NCBI RefSeq assembly: GCF_014645815.1
Contig: NZ_BMML01000008.1
Coordinates: forward strand, 248,001 to 312,000
Direction of reading: 5' to 3'
Length of the DNA: 64,000 bases
From: Streptomyces fuscichromogenes
GTDB taxonomy: Bacteria > Actinomycetota > Actinomycetes > Streptomycetales > Streptomycetaceae
Shown here: piece by piece, positions 45,127 to 53,050 of the stretch
How the letters are laid out: every line of letters starts with the position of its first letter
Position numbering within the stretch: the first letter of the stretch is position 1
Position numbers and translations under genes: made by a program
The notes under the pieces: generated by a model
Database searches by the model: none
Seen by the model: the letters and a program-made list of their open reading frames with translations, nothing else
What the model was told of the DNA's origin: nothing

Positions 45127-47322
45127 CTACTCCTCGGTCGGAAGGGCCGCTTCGGCCGCCGCGTCCGGTCCCTGCTCCAGGAGGACGGCGAATCCGTCCT
45201 CGTTCAGGACCGGAACCTTCAGCTGCATCGCCTTGTCGTACTTCGACCCGGGGTTCTCACCCACGACCACGAACGATGTCTTCTTGGACACCGAGCCGGT
45301 CACCTTGGCCCCGCGGCTCTGCAGCGCGTCCTTGGCGCCGTCGCGGGTGTGGTGCTCCAGCGTCCCGGTGACGACGACGGTCAGGCCCTCCAGCGGACGC
45401 GGCCCCTCGTCCTCTCCGGTCGACTCGTCCTCCAGCGGCACTCCGGCGGCCTTCCACTTTCGGATGATCTCGCGGTGCCACTCCTCGGCGAACCACTCCT
45501 TGAGCGCGGTCGCGATGATGCCGCCGACGCCGTCGATGTTCGACAGTTCCTCCTCGGTGGCCTGCTCGATGCGGTCGACGGAGCGGAACTCTCGGGCGAG
45601 CGCCTGCGCGGCGACCGGTCCGACGTGCCGGATGGAGAGGCCGTTGAGGAAGCGGGCGAGCGGGCGGGCCTTGGCCTCCTCGATCTTCTGGAGCAGCGCC
45701 AGGGTGTTCTTCTTGGGCTCGCCCTTCTGGTTGGCGAAGACCGTGACGACCTTCTCCTCCCCGGTCTTCGGGTCCCGCTTGGGCAGCCCGCTGTCCGGGT
45801 CCAGGACGTACGCCTTGATGGGCAGCAGCTTCTCGACGGTGAGGTCGAACAGGTCGCCCTCGTCGACCAGCGCCGGGTCGGCCGGCTCCAGCGGCCGGGT
45901 GAGCGCCGCGGCCGCGACCCCGCCGAAGTGCTCGATGTCCAGGCACTCGCGGCCCGCGAGGTAGGCGACGCGCTCTCTCAGCTGGGCCGGGCAGGTACGG
46001 GCGTTGGGGCACCGGAGATCGATGTCGCCCTCCTTCATGGCCCGCAGCGGCGTGCCGCACTCGGGGCACTCGGCCGGCATCACGAACTCCCGCTCGCTAC
46101 CGTCCCGCAGGTCGACGACCGGGCCGAGGATCTCCGGGATGACGTCACCGGCCTTGCGCAGCACCACCATGTCGCCGATCAGCACACCCTTGGCCTTGAC
46201 GACCTCCTGGTTGTGCAGGGTGGCGAACTCCACCTCGCTGCCCGCCACGGTGACCGGCTCGACCTGCGCGTACGGCGTGACGCGGCCGGTGCGGCCGACG
46301 CCCACCTTGATGTCGATCAGCCTGGTGTTGACCTCTTCCGGCGCGTACTTGTAGGCGATCGCCCAGCGCGGGGCGCGGGCCGTCGAACCGAGGCGTCCCT
46401 GGAGCCGGATCTCGTCCAGCTTCACGACGACACCGTCGATCTCGTGCTCCACGGAGTGCCGGTTCTCGCCGTAGTAGGCGATGAACTCCCGTACCCCGTC
46501 GAGGTCGTCGACCACCCTGTTGTGCGGGGAGGTCGGCAGTCCCCAGGTCTTGAGCAGGTCGTAGCCCTCGGAGAGCCGGTTCAGGCCCTCGAAGCCCTCC
46601 AGGGCGCCGATGCCGTGCACGACCATGTGCAGCGGGCGGCCGGCGGTGACCCTCGGGTCCTTCTGGCGCAGTGAACCGGCCGCCGCGTTGCGCGGGTTGG
46701 CGAACGGCTTGTCGCCGGCCGCGACCAGGCGTTCGTTGAGCTCGGCGAACTTCTCCATCGGGAAGTAGACCTCGCCGCGGATCTCGACCAGGCCGGGCAC
46801 CCGCTCGCCGTGCAGCCGGTCCGGGATCTCGGCGATCGTACGGACGTTGGGCGTGATGTCCTCGCCGGTACGGCCGTCGCCGCGGGTCGCCGCGCGGGTC
46901 AGCCGGCCGTGCTCGTAGGTGAGGTTGACGGCGAGGCCGTCGACCTTCAGCTCGCACAGGAAGTGGTACTCCTGCTCGCCCAGTTCCTTGTGGATCCGCT
47001 CGGCCCAGGCCGCGAGGTCGTCGTCGTTGAACGTGTTGTCCAGCGACAGCATCCGCTCGCGGTGCTGGACCGAGGTGAACTCCGTCTCGTACGCCCCCGC
47101 GACCTTCTGGGTCGGTGAGTCGGGCGTGCGCAGCCCGGGATACTCGTCCTCCAGCGCCTCCAGCGTCTTGAGGAGCCTGTCGAACTCCGCGTCGCTGACG
47201 ACCGGGGCGTCGTTCACGTAGTACCGGAAGCGGTGCTCCTCGATCTGCTCAGCGAGCCGCGCGTGCTTCTCCCGTGCCTCGGCGGGCACTGCCGTCTCCG
47301 CCTGCTGCTTGTCGCCGGCCAC
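45127..47322 (-). CDS. ligA: NAD-dependent DNA ligase
   Basis: 731-residue essential ligase that seals nicks in replication and repair using NAD+. Order: Ia domain (YYVNDAPVVSDAEFD), adenylation domain with the nucleophile lysine in CELKVDGLAV, OB fold, four-cysteine zinc finger (CPECGTP and CPNARTCP), helix-hairpin-helix repeats, and a C-terminal BRCT domain (LEGLTVVVTGTLEHHTR). GGGAGGA precedes the GTG at 47322, so the longer ATG frame is discarded. It starts 15 bases after the MetE-like gene stop. Confidence 0.97.
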   Translation of the reverse strand: MAGDKQQAETAVPAEAREKHARLAEQIEEHRFRYYVNDAPVVSDAEFDRLLKTLEALEDEYPGLRTPDSPTQKVAGAYETEFTSVQHRERMLSLDNTFNDDDLAAWAERIHKELGEQEYHFLCELKVDGLAVNLTYEHGRLTRAATRGDGRTGEDITPNVRTIAEIPDRLHGERVPGLVEIRGEVYFPMEKFAELNERLVAAGDKPFANPRNAAAGSLRQKDPRVTAGRPLHMVVHGIGALEGFEGLNRLSEGYDLLKTWGLPTSPHNRVVDDLDGVREFIAYYGENRHSVEHEIDGVVVKLDEIRLQGRLGSTARAPRWAIAYKYAPEEVNTRLIDIKVGVGRTGRVTPYAQVEPVTVAGSEVEFATLHNQEVVKAKGVLIGDMVVLRKAGDVIPEILGPVVDLRDGSEREFVMPAECPECGTPLRAMKEGDIDLRCPNARTCPAQLRERVAYLAGRECLDIEHFGGVAAAALTRPLEPADPALVDEGDLFDLTVEKLLPIKAYVLDPDSGLPKRDPKTGEEKVVTVFANQKGEPKKNTLALLQKIEEAKARPLARFLNGLSIRHVGPVAAQALAREFRSVDRIEQATEEELSNIDGVGGIIATALKEWFAEEWHREIIRKWKAAGVPLEDESTGEDEGPRPLEGLTVVVTGTLEHHTRDGAKDALQSRGAKVTGSVSKKTSFVVVGENPGSKYDKAMQLKVPVLNEDGFAVLLEQGPDAAAEAALPTEE

Positions 47323-47336
47323 CGTGTTTCCTCCCG

Positions 47337-48338
47337 TTACTCTGGGTTGTCCGCGAGTGATCTCGCCGCCCGGACGCAGTGGGCGAGCGCCTGCCGGGCG
47401 TACGCGGGGGAAGCACCCGCCAGCCCGCACGCCGGGGTGACCGTGACGGACTCCGCGAGAAGCCCCGGTCGCAGCCCCAGCCTGCGCCACAGCGTCCTGA
47501 CACCCATGACGCTACCGGCAGGGTCCGACAATGCCGCGTCCGTGCCCGGCACGACACCGACGAAGAGCCGGGTGCCCGCCTCCACCGCCTCGCCGATCGC
47601 GTCCTCGTCACGTTCGGTGAGGAGCGAGAAGTCGAAGGAGACGGCGGCCGATCCGGCGCGGCGGAGCAGGGCGAAGGGGACGTCGGGGGCGCAGGAGTGG
47701 ACGAGCACCGGGCCGTCGGCGTGCACGCCGATCACGTCGCGCAGGGTGGACTCGACGACCTGGCGGTCGACCGCGCGGTGGGTGCGGTAGCCGGAGGCGG
47801 ATCTCACCTGGCCGCGCAGGACGGCGGTGAGGGACGGCTCGTCGAGCTGCAGCACCGGGCGGGCACCGGGGATCCGCCGCCGCACCTCGGCCAGGTGCAG
47901 CCGCAGGCCCTCGGCGAGGGAGGCGGCCAGGTCACGGCAGGCGCCCGGGTCGGACAGGGCCGACTCGCCGTTGCGCAGCTCCAGGGCGGCGGCCAGCGTC
48001 CAGGGGCCGACCGCCTGCACCTTCACCGGACCCTGGTACTCCTGGGTGAACTCCTCCAGCGCGTCCAGGTCCTCGCCCAGCCAGGAGACGGCCCGCCGGG
48101 TGTCCCGGCCCGGCCGGTCGCCGAGCCGCCAGCCGCTGGGCTCCACGCGCGCGTACAGCTCGACGAGCAGGCCCGCGGTACGGCCGATCATGTCGGCGCC
48201 GGGGCCGCGGGCGGGCAGCTCGGGCAGGAAGGGGAAGTCCTCGAAGCTGCCGGTCGCGGTCTTGGCGGCCTCGCGGGAGTCGGTGCCGGGCAGGGAGCCG
48301 ACGCCTGTGGCCGGGCCGAAGTCGGAGAGTGCGTTCAC
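47337..48338 (-). CDS. MetE/UROD-like methyltransferase family protein
   Basis: A 333-residue TIM-barrel protein resembling the C-terminal half of cobalamin-independent methionine synthase. The likely zinc ligands are His and Cys in LVHSCAPDVPF and Cys in VTPACGLAG. GVGSLPGTD at the start and VQAVGPWTLA are typical. It lacks the N-terminal MetE domain, so like archaeal MetE homologues it would need another methyl donor; the true role is open. Annotated methionine synthase in many Streptomyces genomes. Confidence 0.82.
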   Translation of the reverse strand: MNALSDFGPATGVGSLPGTDSREAAKTATGSFEDFPFLPELPARGPGADMIGRTAGLLVELYARVEPSGWRLGDRPGRDTRRAVSWLGEDLDALEEFTQEYQGPVKVQAVGPWTLAAALELRNGESALSDPGACRDLAASLAEGLRLHLAEVRRRIPGARPVLQLDEPSLTAVLRGQVRSASGYRTHRAVDRQVVESTLRDVIGVHADGPVLVHSCAPDVPFALLRRAGSAAVSFDFSLLTERDEDAIGEAVEAGTRLFVGVVPGTDAALSDPAGSVMGVRTLWRRLGLRPGLLAESVTVTPACGLAGASPAYARQALAHCVRAARSLADNPE

Positions 48339-48660
48339 GTGAGGAGCCTAAGCGGGGCGGGCGGCGCGGTGGGCGGCGGTGGCCGGACGGCCGCTCCCGC
48401 CACTCGCCCGCCGCCGGGCCCGAGGGGCGGCGCGCGGGTTCCCGTGCGGGTCCGGATCCTGGTGCGCGGCGCCCGGGACTCCGGCGGGAGCGGCTCGTCG
48501 GACAGGTCCGGCCGCGCTCGCCGAAGGGCCACGGGGCGTGTCCCGTACCCGGTGCGCCTGTTCCGCTCACCGGCACAGCGGGCGACAGGACGCGGCCCGC
48601 TGCGCACGCTGGGTCCGTCGTACCGCAGACCGGTCCCGTGACCGCCCAGGGAGGACACCC
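48339..48660. other. Divergent intergenic region upstream of the P450-peptide cassette
   Basis: 322 GC-rich bases without a gene that I can support. It must hold the promoter of the plus-strand cassette and that of the MetE-like gene. No convincing -35/-10 pair, operator or further small precursor gene was found. Confidence 0.4.
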
Positions 48661-49830
48661 ATGACGTCGTCGTCGCAGCGTCCCGCACCCGTCGACGAAC
48701 TTGCCCTGCTGAAGGCGGAGTTCGAAGGCGGGTCGGCCGACGTGTGGCGCTCGGCGCTGGGCGGCGGGGTGTGCGTGGCCGGTCCCGAGGCGGTGCGGGC
48801 GGTCATGGGCAACCGGCACGGGGTCGTCGCGGAGACCTCCGACTTCTACCACCACCGGCACGGCGTCTTCGGGCCGCGCTCGGCGCAGATCGCCGTCGGC
48901 CGCGCGGCCCGGGGCCTGATGCAGCGCCATCTCCAGGACCACCGGGCCGACCTGCCGGGGCTGGTCGCCGAACTGCTGGCGCCGTGCAGCGAGTGGCCGG
49001 ACGCCGGCAACCTGCTCGTCCTGCGGCATCTGCGCGAGGTGCTGCTGCACCCGGACGCCCCGCCCCACCTGCACCGCACGGTGGAGGCGATCGTCGCCCG
49101 CGCGGTGCTGGCGGGTGCCCGGCAACGTCGGCGGGCCGCGTCCCGGCTGCTGTTCCGGCGCCGTGCGCTGCACGCCCTGCACACCGAGATAAGCGCCCGG
49201 CAGCGCGCGGCGCGGCCGCTCGACCATCCGGCGGGACCGCGCGACCTCGTCGACGTGGTCGTCGGCGGGGGCGGCCCGGCCGCGGATCCGCGTGAACTCG
49301 TCGAGGTCTACCTGTCGTTCCTGTTCGCCACGGCCGGGTCGATCGGGTTCGCGCTCGGCTGGTCGGTGCTGCTGCTGGGCACGCACCCGGAGCGGGCCGC
49401 CGCGGACCCGGGCCGGACCGTCCGCGAGGCCCTGCGGCTGTGGCCGGTGGCGTGGCTGTTCGCCCGCACCCCGAGCCGCCCGCAGGAGCTGGGCGGCACG
49501 CCGGTCACGCCCCGGGACCGGCTGATGGTGTGCAGCTACCTGGCGCACCGGCACCCCGCGTACTGGGAGCGGCCCGACGAGTTCGTCCCGGAGCGCTGGG
49601 CCGAGGGCCCGCCCGACGGGGCCTACCTGCCGTTCGGTCTCGGTCCGCACACCTGTGCGGGCGCGACCGTCACCGTACGGCTGCTGGAGGACCTGGTGGG
49701 CCTCCTCACCCGTGACTGGCGTGTGTCGGTCACCTCTGACGGCGGTGGGCCCCAGGTGGGTCCGGCGCTGGCTCCGCCGCGGTTCACCGCGACGCTGAGC
49801 CGTCCCGACGGCTGTCCCGAGAGGAGGTGA
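48661..49830 (+). CDS. Cytochrome P450, first enzyme of the putative RiPP cassette
   Basis: A 389-residue P450. Haem-binding cysteine C332 lies in FGLGPHTCAG, the ExxR of helix K is E256-ALR259 (REALRLWP), and PERW follows. In the I helix the usual A-G-x-[DE]-T is A225-G-S-I-G229, so the acid-alcohol pair for oxygen activation is missing, a feature seen in some P450s that couple aromatic rings. GGAGG lies six bases before the ATG. Its stop lies inside the ribosome site of the 28-codon gene, six bases ahead of its ATG, so translation is tightly coupled. I infer that it cross-links side chains of that peptide. Confidence 0.88.
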   Translation: MTSSSQRPAPVDELALLKAEFEGGSADVWRSALGGGVCVAGPEAVRAVMGNRHGVVAETSDFYHHRHGVFGPRSAQIAVGRAARGLMQRHLQDHRADLPGLVAELLAPCSEWPDAGNLLVLRHLREVLLHPDAPPHLHRTVEAIVARAVLAGARQRRRAASRLLFRRRALHALHTEISARQRAARPLDHPAGPRDLVDVVVGGGGPAADPRELVEVYLSFLFATAGSIGFALGWSVLLLGTHPERAAADPGRTVREALRLWPVAWLFARTPSRPQELGGTPVTPRDRLMVCSYLAHRHPAYWERPDEFVPERWAEGPPDGAYLPFGLGPHTCAGATVTVRLLEDLVGLLTRDWRVSVTSDGGGPQVGPALAPPRFTATLSRPDGCPERR

Positions 49831-49836
49831 ACCAGC

Positions 49837-49923
49837 ATGCGCGCGCTGTACCTCAAGACGATGTCGGTCCTCAACGTCCGACGCACGTACGGGCAGTTCT
49901 GGTACCTGTACCACCACATCTGA
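49837..49923 (+). CDS. Putative RiPP precursor peptide, 28 residues
   Basis: A 28-codon gene between two P450 genes. Its ribosome site AGGAGGTGA is the strongest around and spaced well from the ATG at 49837. The peptide starts MRALYLKTMSVLNVRR and ends TYGQFWYLYHHI: seven of the last eleven residues are aromatic or His, in contrast to the basic N-terminal half. This leader-plus-aromatic-core layout, next to P450s and no other modifying enzyme, matches P450-cyclised RiPPs (biarylitides, cittilins, atropopeptides such as tryptorubin). In the known members the P450 joins Tyr, Trp or His side chains across one to three residues; candidate partners here are W22, Y23, Y25, H26 and H27. Too short to be found by standard gene callers. 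Confidence 0.85.
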   Translation: MRALYLKTMSVLNVRRTYGQFWYLYHHI

Positions 49924-49930
49924 CCGGCCC

Positions 49931-49965
49931 GCGCGGGGAGGCGACAGCCGGTCGGCTCCCCGCGC
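49931..49965 (+). terminator. Hairpin between precursor gene and second P450 gene
   Basis: Perfect 10-bp stem GCGCGGGGAG (49931-49940) and CTCCCCGCGC (49956-49965) with a 15-base loop, starting seven bases after the peptide stop. Such hairpins often lower read-through or protect the 3' end, raising precursor over enzyme. Confidence 0.75.
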
Positions 49966-49986
49966 TCCCAGAGGGGATCGCCCACG

Positions 49987-51210
49987 ATGACCACCCCGCA
50001 GCACCCCGAGGACTTCCTGAGTTCCATGCGGCTGCGCAGCGCCCGGGAGGAGGGCGTCTTCTGGGTCGACGACCAGCGGCTCGGGGTCTTCGAGCCGGAG
50101 GCGGCCCGCCGGGTCAGCGCCGTCAACTGGCAGCGGTACGTCATGCACGACCGGCTGGTCGACATGGTGCGCCGGCGGCGCAGTCCCGAGATGCGGTGGA
50201 GCCGGATCCGCGCGGCCTGGATGACCCAGCTGCACACCCTGGCGACGGCGGAGCAGCACGGTCTGCTGATCGAGCGCATGCAGCGGGTGCTGGACGCGCG
50301 GACCGGGCAGGACACCGACCTGACCATGCTGACGCAGGACGTGGCGCTGCGGTCGCTGCTGCCGGTCGCGCTCGGCGGGCTCACCGGCGCCGAGGAGGAC
50401 CTGGTCCGCCGGGACCTGGAGATGAAGCTGGCGCGGCTGGTGTCGCCCGCGCCCGGCGGTGTCCTGCACCACCTGCGGCACCTCGCCGTGCAGATACGGG
50501 CCGGGCTGGTGGTGCGCCGGGTCCTGCGACAGCGCGCCGGCGGCCGCCGCGGGCGCGAGGCGGACCTCGCCGACCCCTTCGTGGACCTGCTGCCGGAACT
50601 CGGCATGGACCGGGCGCTGGACGTGGTGACCACCGTCCTCACCGCCATCGGGGGCCCGCCCGGCACCGCCGCCGCGAGCGTGCTGTACGAGTTCGTCCGG
50701 CAGCCCGAGTGGCGGCGCCGCCTCGAAGCCGAGCTGAGTGCCGTGGACCCGGTGGAGTTCCGTACGGCGCCCGCCACGGCGGCTCCGGTCACCCACCGGT
50801 TCGTGAAGGAGGTGCTGCGGATGTGGAGCCCGCCGCTGCTGCTGGTGCGCCGCTCCACGTTCGGCTTCGACCTCGGGAAAACCCGGCTGGAGCCGGGGCA
50901 GTGGTATCTGCTGAGCCCGCACCTGATCCACCGTGACGAGCGGGTCTGGAAACAGCCCGACGTCTTCGACCCGGACCGGTTCCTGCCGGGCGCGCCGCAC
51001 GGCCCGGCGGACCGGACCTGTTACGTGCCGTTCGGCTGGGCGCCCAAGAAGTGCATCGGCGCGAACATCGCCGTCGTCCAGCTGATGGCCCTGTGCCACC
51101 TGCTGTGCACGCGTTACCGGCTGACCGTGGACCACCCGGAGGCGGTCACGATGGCCCTGCGGTTCGCACCGGTGCCGGAGAACTTCCGGGGGCGGCTGAC
51201 GCTGCGGTGA
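49987..51210 (+). CDS. Cytochrome P450, second enzyme of the putative RiPP cassette
   Basis: A 407-residue P450, only distantly similar to the first. Haem cysteine C356 is in FGWAPKKCIGAN and the ExxR is E275-VLR278. The I-helix reads AIGGPPGTAAA (220-230), so here too the acidic residue and threonine are replaced. GAGGGG is about ten bases before the ATG. Placed directly after the precursor, it probably adds a second cross-link or other oxidation to the same peptide. Two P450s acting on one precursor are known for a few recently described RiPPs. No redox partner gene is in the cassette. Confidence 0.88.
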   Translation: MTTPQHPEDFLSSMRLRSAREEGVFWVDDQRLGVFEPEAARRVSAVNWQRYVMHDRLVDMVRRRRSPEMRWSRIRAAWMTQLHTLATAEQHGLLIERMQRVLDARTGQDTDLTMLTQDVALRSLLPVALGGLTGAEEDLVRRDLEMKLARLVSPAPGGVLHHLRHLAVQIRAGLVVRRVLRQRAGGRRGREADLADPFVDLLPELGMDRALDVVTTVLTAIGGPPGTAAASVLYEFVRQPEWRRRLEAELSAVDPVEFRTAPATAAPVTHRFVKEVLRMWSPPLLLVRRSTFGFDLGKTRLEPGQWYLLSPHLIHRDERVWKQPDVFDPDRFLPGAPHGPADRTCYVPFGWAPKKCIGANIAVVQLMALCHLLCTRYRLTVDHPEAVTMALRFAPVPENFRGRLTLR

Positions 51211-51213
51211 GCA

Positions 51214-51253
51214 GCGCCCTGAAAGGGGCGCGGGGAACTGCGCGACCAGCCAC
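51214..51253 (+). repeat. Dispersed intergenic repeat with terminator hairpin after the cassette
   Basis: Hairpin GCGCCC-tgaaag-GGGCGC (51214-51231) overlaps the 30-base element AGGGGCGCGGGGAACTGCGC... (51224-51253), right after the second P450 stop, and probably terminates the cassette. Confidence 0.75.
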
Positions 51254-51304
51254 GGCGGCGCCGCGGTCGACAGACGGCGTGTCGCGGCCCTTCCAGCGGA
51301 GCGT

Positions 51305-52003
51305 CTAGCCGGAAAACGGGCCGGGGCGCACGGTCAGGTCGTTGATCTCCGCGTCCGTCGGCAGGTCCAGGGCGGTCAGGACGGCGGTCGCCACCGACTC
51401 CGGGGCGATCCAGCGCGCCGGGTCGTACTCCTTGCCCTCCTGCTGGTGGACCTTCGCCTGCATCGGACTCGCCGTGCGGCCCGGGTAGACCGAGGTGACC
51501 CGGACACCGTGGCCGTGCTCCTCGGCGCGCAGGGAGTCGGCCAGCGCCTTCAGGCCGTGCTTGGAGGCCGCGTACGCCGACCAGCCCGCGTGCGCGGCGA
51601 GTCCCGCGCCGGAGTTCACGAAGACCACGTGGCCGCGGGCGGCGCGGAGCTGGGGCAGGAAGTGCCGGGTCAGCTCGGCCGGTGCGATCAGGTTGACGTT
51701 GAGCTGGTGACGCCAGGACTTCGGGGTCAGCTCGCCGACCTCGCCCAGGTCGACCACGCCCGCGATGTGCAGCAGCGAGTCCACCCGGTCCGGGAGGGTC
51801 TGGTGGGAGAAGGCCCAGGAGAGCTTGTCCGGGTCCGCCAGGTCGCCGACCAGGGTGCGGGCGCCGGGAAACCCGGCGGCCAGTTCCTTCGCGCGGCCCG
51901 CGTCGCGCGCGTGCAGCACGAGTTCGTCCCCGCGCGCGTGCAGGCGGCGGGCCACGGCGGCGCCGATGCCGGAACCGGCACCGGTGATCACATGAGTTGC
52001 CAT
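51305..52003 (-). CDS. Short-chain dehydrogenase/reductase
   Basis: A 232-residue classical SDR: TGAGSGIGAAVARR for NADP(H), HIAGV for the NNAG region, a serine in VFVNSGAG and catalytic YAASKHGL, then SVYPGRTASPM. Complete active site. The ATG at 52003 fits the family start (MATHVITGAGSG); one nine bases earlier is open. It runs towards the RiPP cassette from the other side and is more likely part of the conserved neighbourhood than of the cassette. Confidence 0.88.
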   Translation of the reverse strand: MATHVITGAGSGIGAAVARRLHARGDELVLHARDAGRAKELAAGFPGARTLVGDLADPDKLSWAFSHQTLPDRVDSLLHIAGVVDLGEVGELTPKSWRHQLNVNLIAPAELTRHFLPQLRAARGHVVFVNSGAGLAAHAGWSAYAASKHGLKALADSLRAEEHGHGVRVTSVYPGRTASPMQAKVHQQEGKEYDPARWIAPESVATAVLTALDLPTDAEINDLTVRPGPFSG

Positions 52004-52019
52004 GGGGGACATGCTCGCA

Positions 52020-52559
52020 TCAGCGGGCGCCGGGACCCTGTTCCAGGTGGGCCAGGGCCTCCGCGGGTTCCTCGGCGAAGAACATCAGCTCGGCCAGGGG
52101 GCGCGGCAGGAAGCCCTCGGCCTCCATGCGGCGGAACTGTTCCTTCAGGCCGTCGTAGAAGCCGGCGGTGTTGAGCAGGACGACCGGCTTGTCGGTGCGG
52201 CCGTGCTTCTTCAGCTCCAGGATCTCGGTGGCCTCGTCGAGGGTGCCGGTGCCGCCGACCATGATGACCACGGCGTCGGCCTTCTCCATGAGCAGCCGCT
52301 TGCGCTCCGCGAGGTCGGCCGCGACGACCATCTCGTCGGCGCCGGGGCGGGCCTTGTTGGCGAGGAACCCGACGGAGACGCCGATCAGCTTGCCGCCGGC
52401 CTCCTGGACGCCGTCCGCGACGACCTTCATGAGGCCGACGTTCGAGCCGCCCCAGACGAGGGAGTGGCCGCGCTCGCCGATCAGTTTCGCGAAGTCCCGG
52501 GCGGGGCGGGTGTAGCGGTCGTCCAGGTCGGCGGCGGAGAGGAACACACAGATGCGCAT
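52020..52559 (-). CDS. LOG-family protein (cytokinin phosphoribohydrolase-like)
   Basis: A 179-residue Rossmann-type protein. It has VWGGSNVGLMKVVADG and the family pair with R in ERKRLL and VGGTGTLDEATE, the LOG motif GGxGTxxE. LOG enzymes release free cytokinin bases or hydrolyse nucleoside 5'-monophosphates to base and ribose 5-phosphate. The start is sixteen bases ahead of the SDR start, so the two genes are likely co-transcribed. Physiological substrate unknown. Confidence 0.9.
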   Translation of the reverse strand: MRICVFLSAADLDDRYTRPARDFAKLIGERGHSLVWGGSNVGLMKVVADGVQEAGGKLIGVSVGFLANKARPGADEMVVAADLAERKRLLMEKADAVVIMVGGTGTLDEATEILELKKHGRTDKPVVLLNTAGFYDGLKEQFRRMEAEGFLPRPLAELMFFAEEPAEALAHLEQGPGAR

Positions 52560-52602
52560 GGGGTCAGGGTATGCAGGGCCGTCTGGCGGGTGCGGGTCGT
52601 GT

Positions 52603-52670
52603 GTGGCTGGTCGCGCCCACGCGGCGGTAGCCGCATACCGAATGCGGCCCCGCGCCCCTGAAGGGGCGCC
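52603..52670. repeat. Degenerate copy of the dispersed repeat, split by a 31-base insert
   Basis: Left part GTGGCTGGTCGCGC (52603-52616) and right part CCCCGCGCCCCTGAAGGGGC (from 52648) are the reverse copy of the 30-base element and its hairpin, but the usual AGTT between them is replaced by 31 bases (52617-52647) with two small hairpins (GCGGC-ggta-GCCGC and GCAT-accga-ATGC). Confidence 0.6.
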
Positions 52671-52717
52671 CCGGCGCACGTGGGGAACAAGTAACCGCCT
52701 GTCGGACTTACCCCTTC

Positions 52718-53050
52718 ATGGCCTCTGGACACACGATCACCATCGAGCAGTCCCAGCAGCACGTCCGCGTCACGCACGGGGACCTGGTGCTCGCCGAGAG
52801 CGACCGGCCCCTCGTCCTGCGGGAGACCGGGTCTCCCGTGCGCTACTACATCCCCGCCGAGGACGTCCGGCTGGACCTCCTCACGCCCTCCGGGACGCAC
52901 ACCGTCTGCCCGTTCAAGGGGACCGCCTCCTACTGGTCCCTGCCGGACGCGCCGGACCTGGTCTGGGCGTACCCCGACCCGAAGGCCGACGTCGCCCGGA
53001 TCAAGGACCACCTCTGCTTCTACGAGGTCGAGGTCGACGCCGCCGGCTGA
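52718..53050 (+). CDS. DUF427 domain protein
   Basis: A 110-residue DUF427 protein, a small beta fold of unknown activity: VRVTHGDLVLAES, YYIPAEDVRLDLL, TVCPFKGTASYWSL and VWAYPDP are typical. The last 31 bases overlap the 3' end of mnmA on the other strand. There is no clear ribosome site before the ATG; short leaders are frequent in this genus. Confidence 0.92.
   Translation: MASGHTITIEQSQQHVRVTHGDLVLAESDRPLVLRETGSPVRYYIPAEDVRLDLLTPSGTHTVCPFKGTASYWSLPDAPDLVWAYPDPKADVARIKDHLCFYEVEVDAAG

Noticed and set aside
47932..51135. 1067-codon minus-strand open frame through the P450 cassette
   Set aside because: Its translation is rich in Arg, Pro and Gly without any motif, while the plus strand encodes two clear P450s with haem motifs and a well-placed precursor gene.
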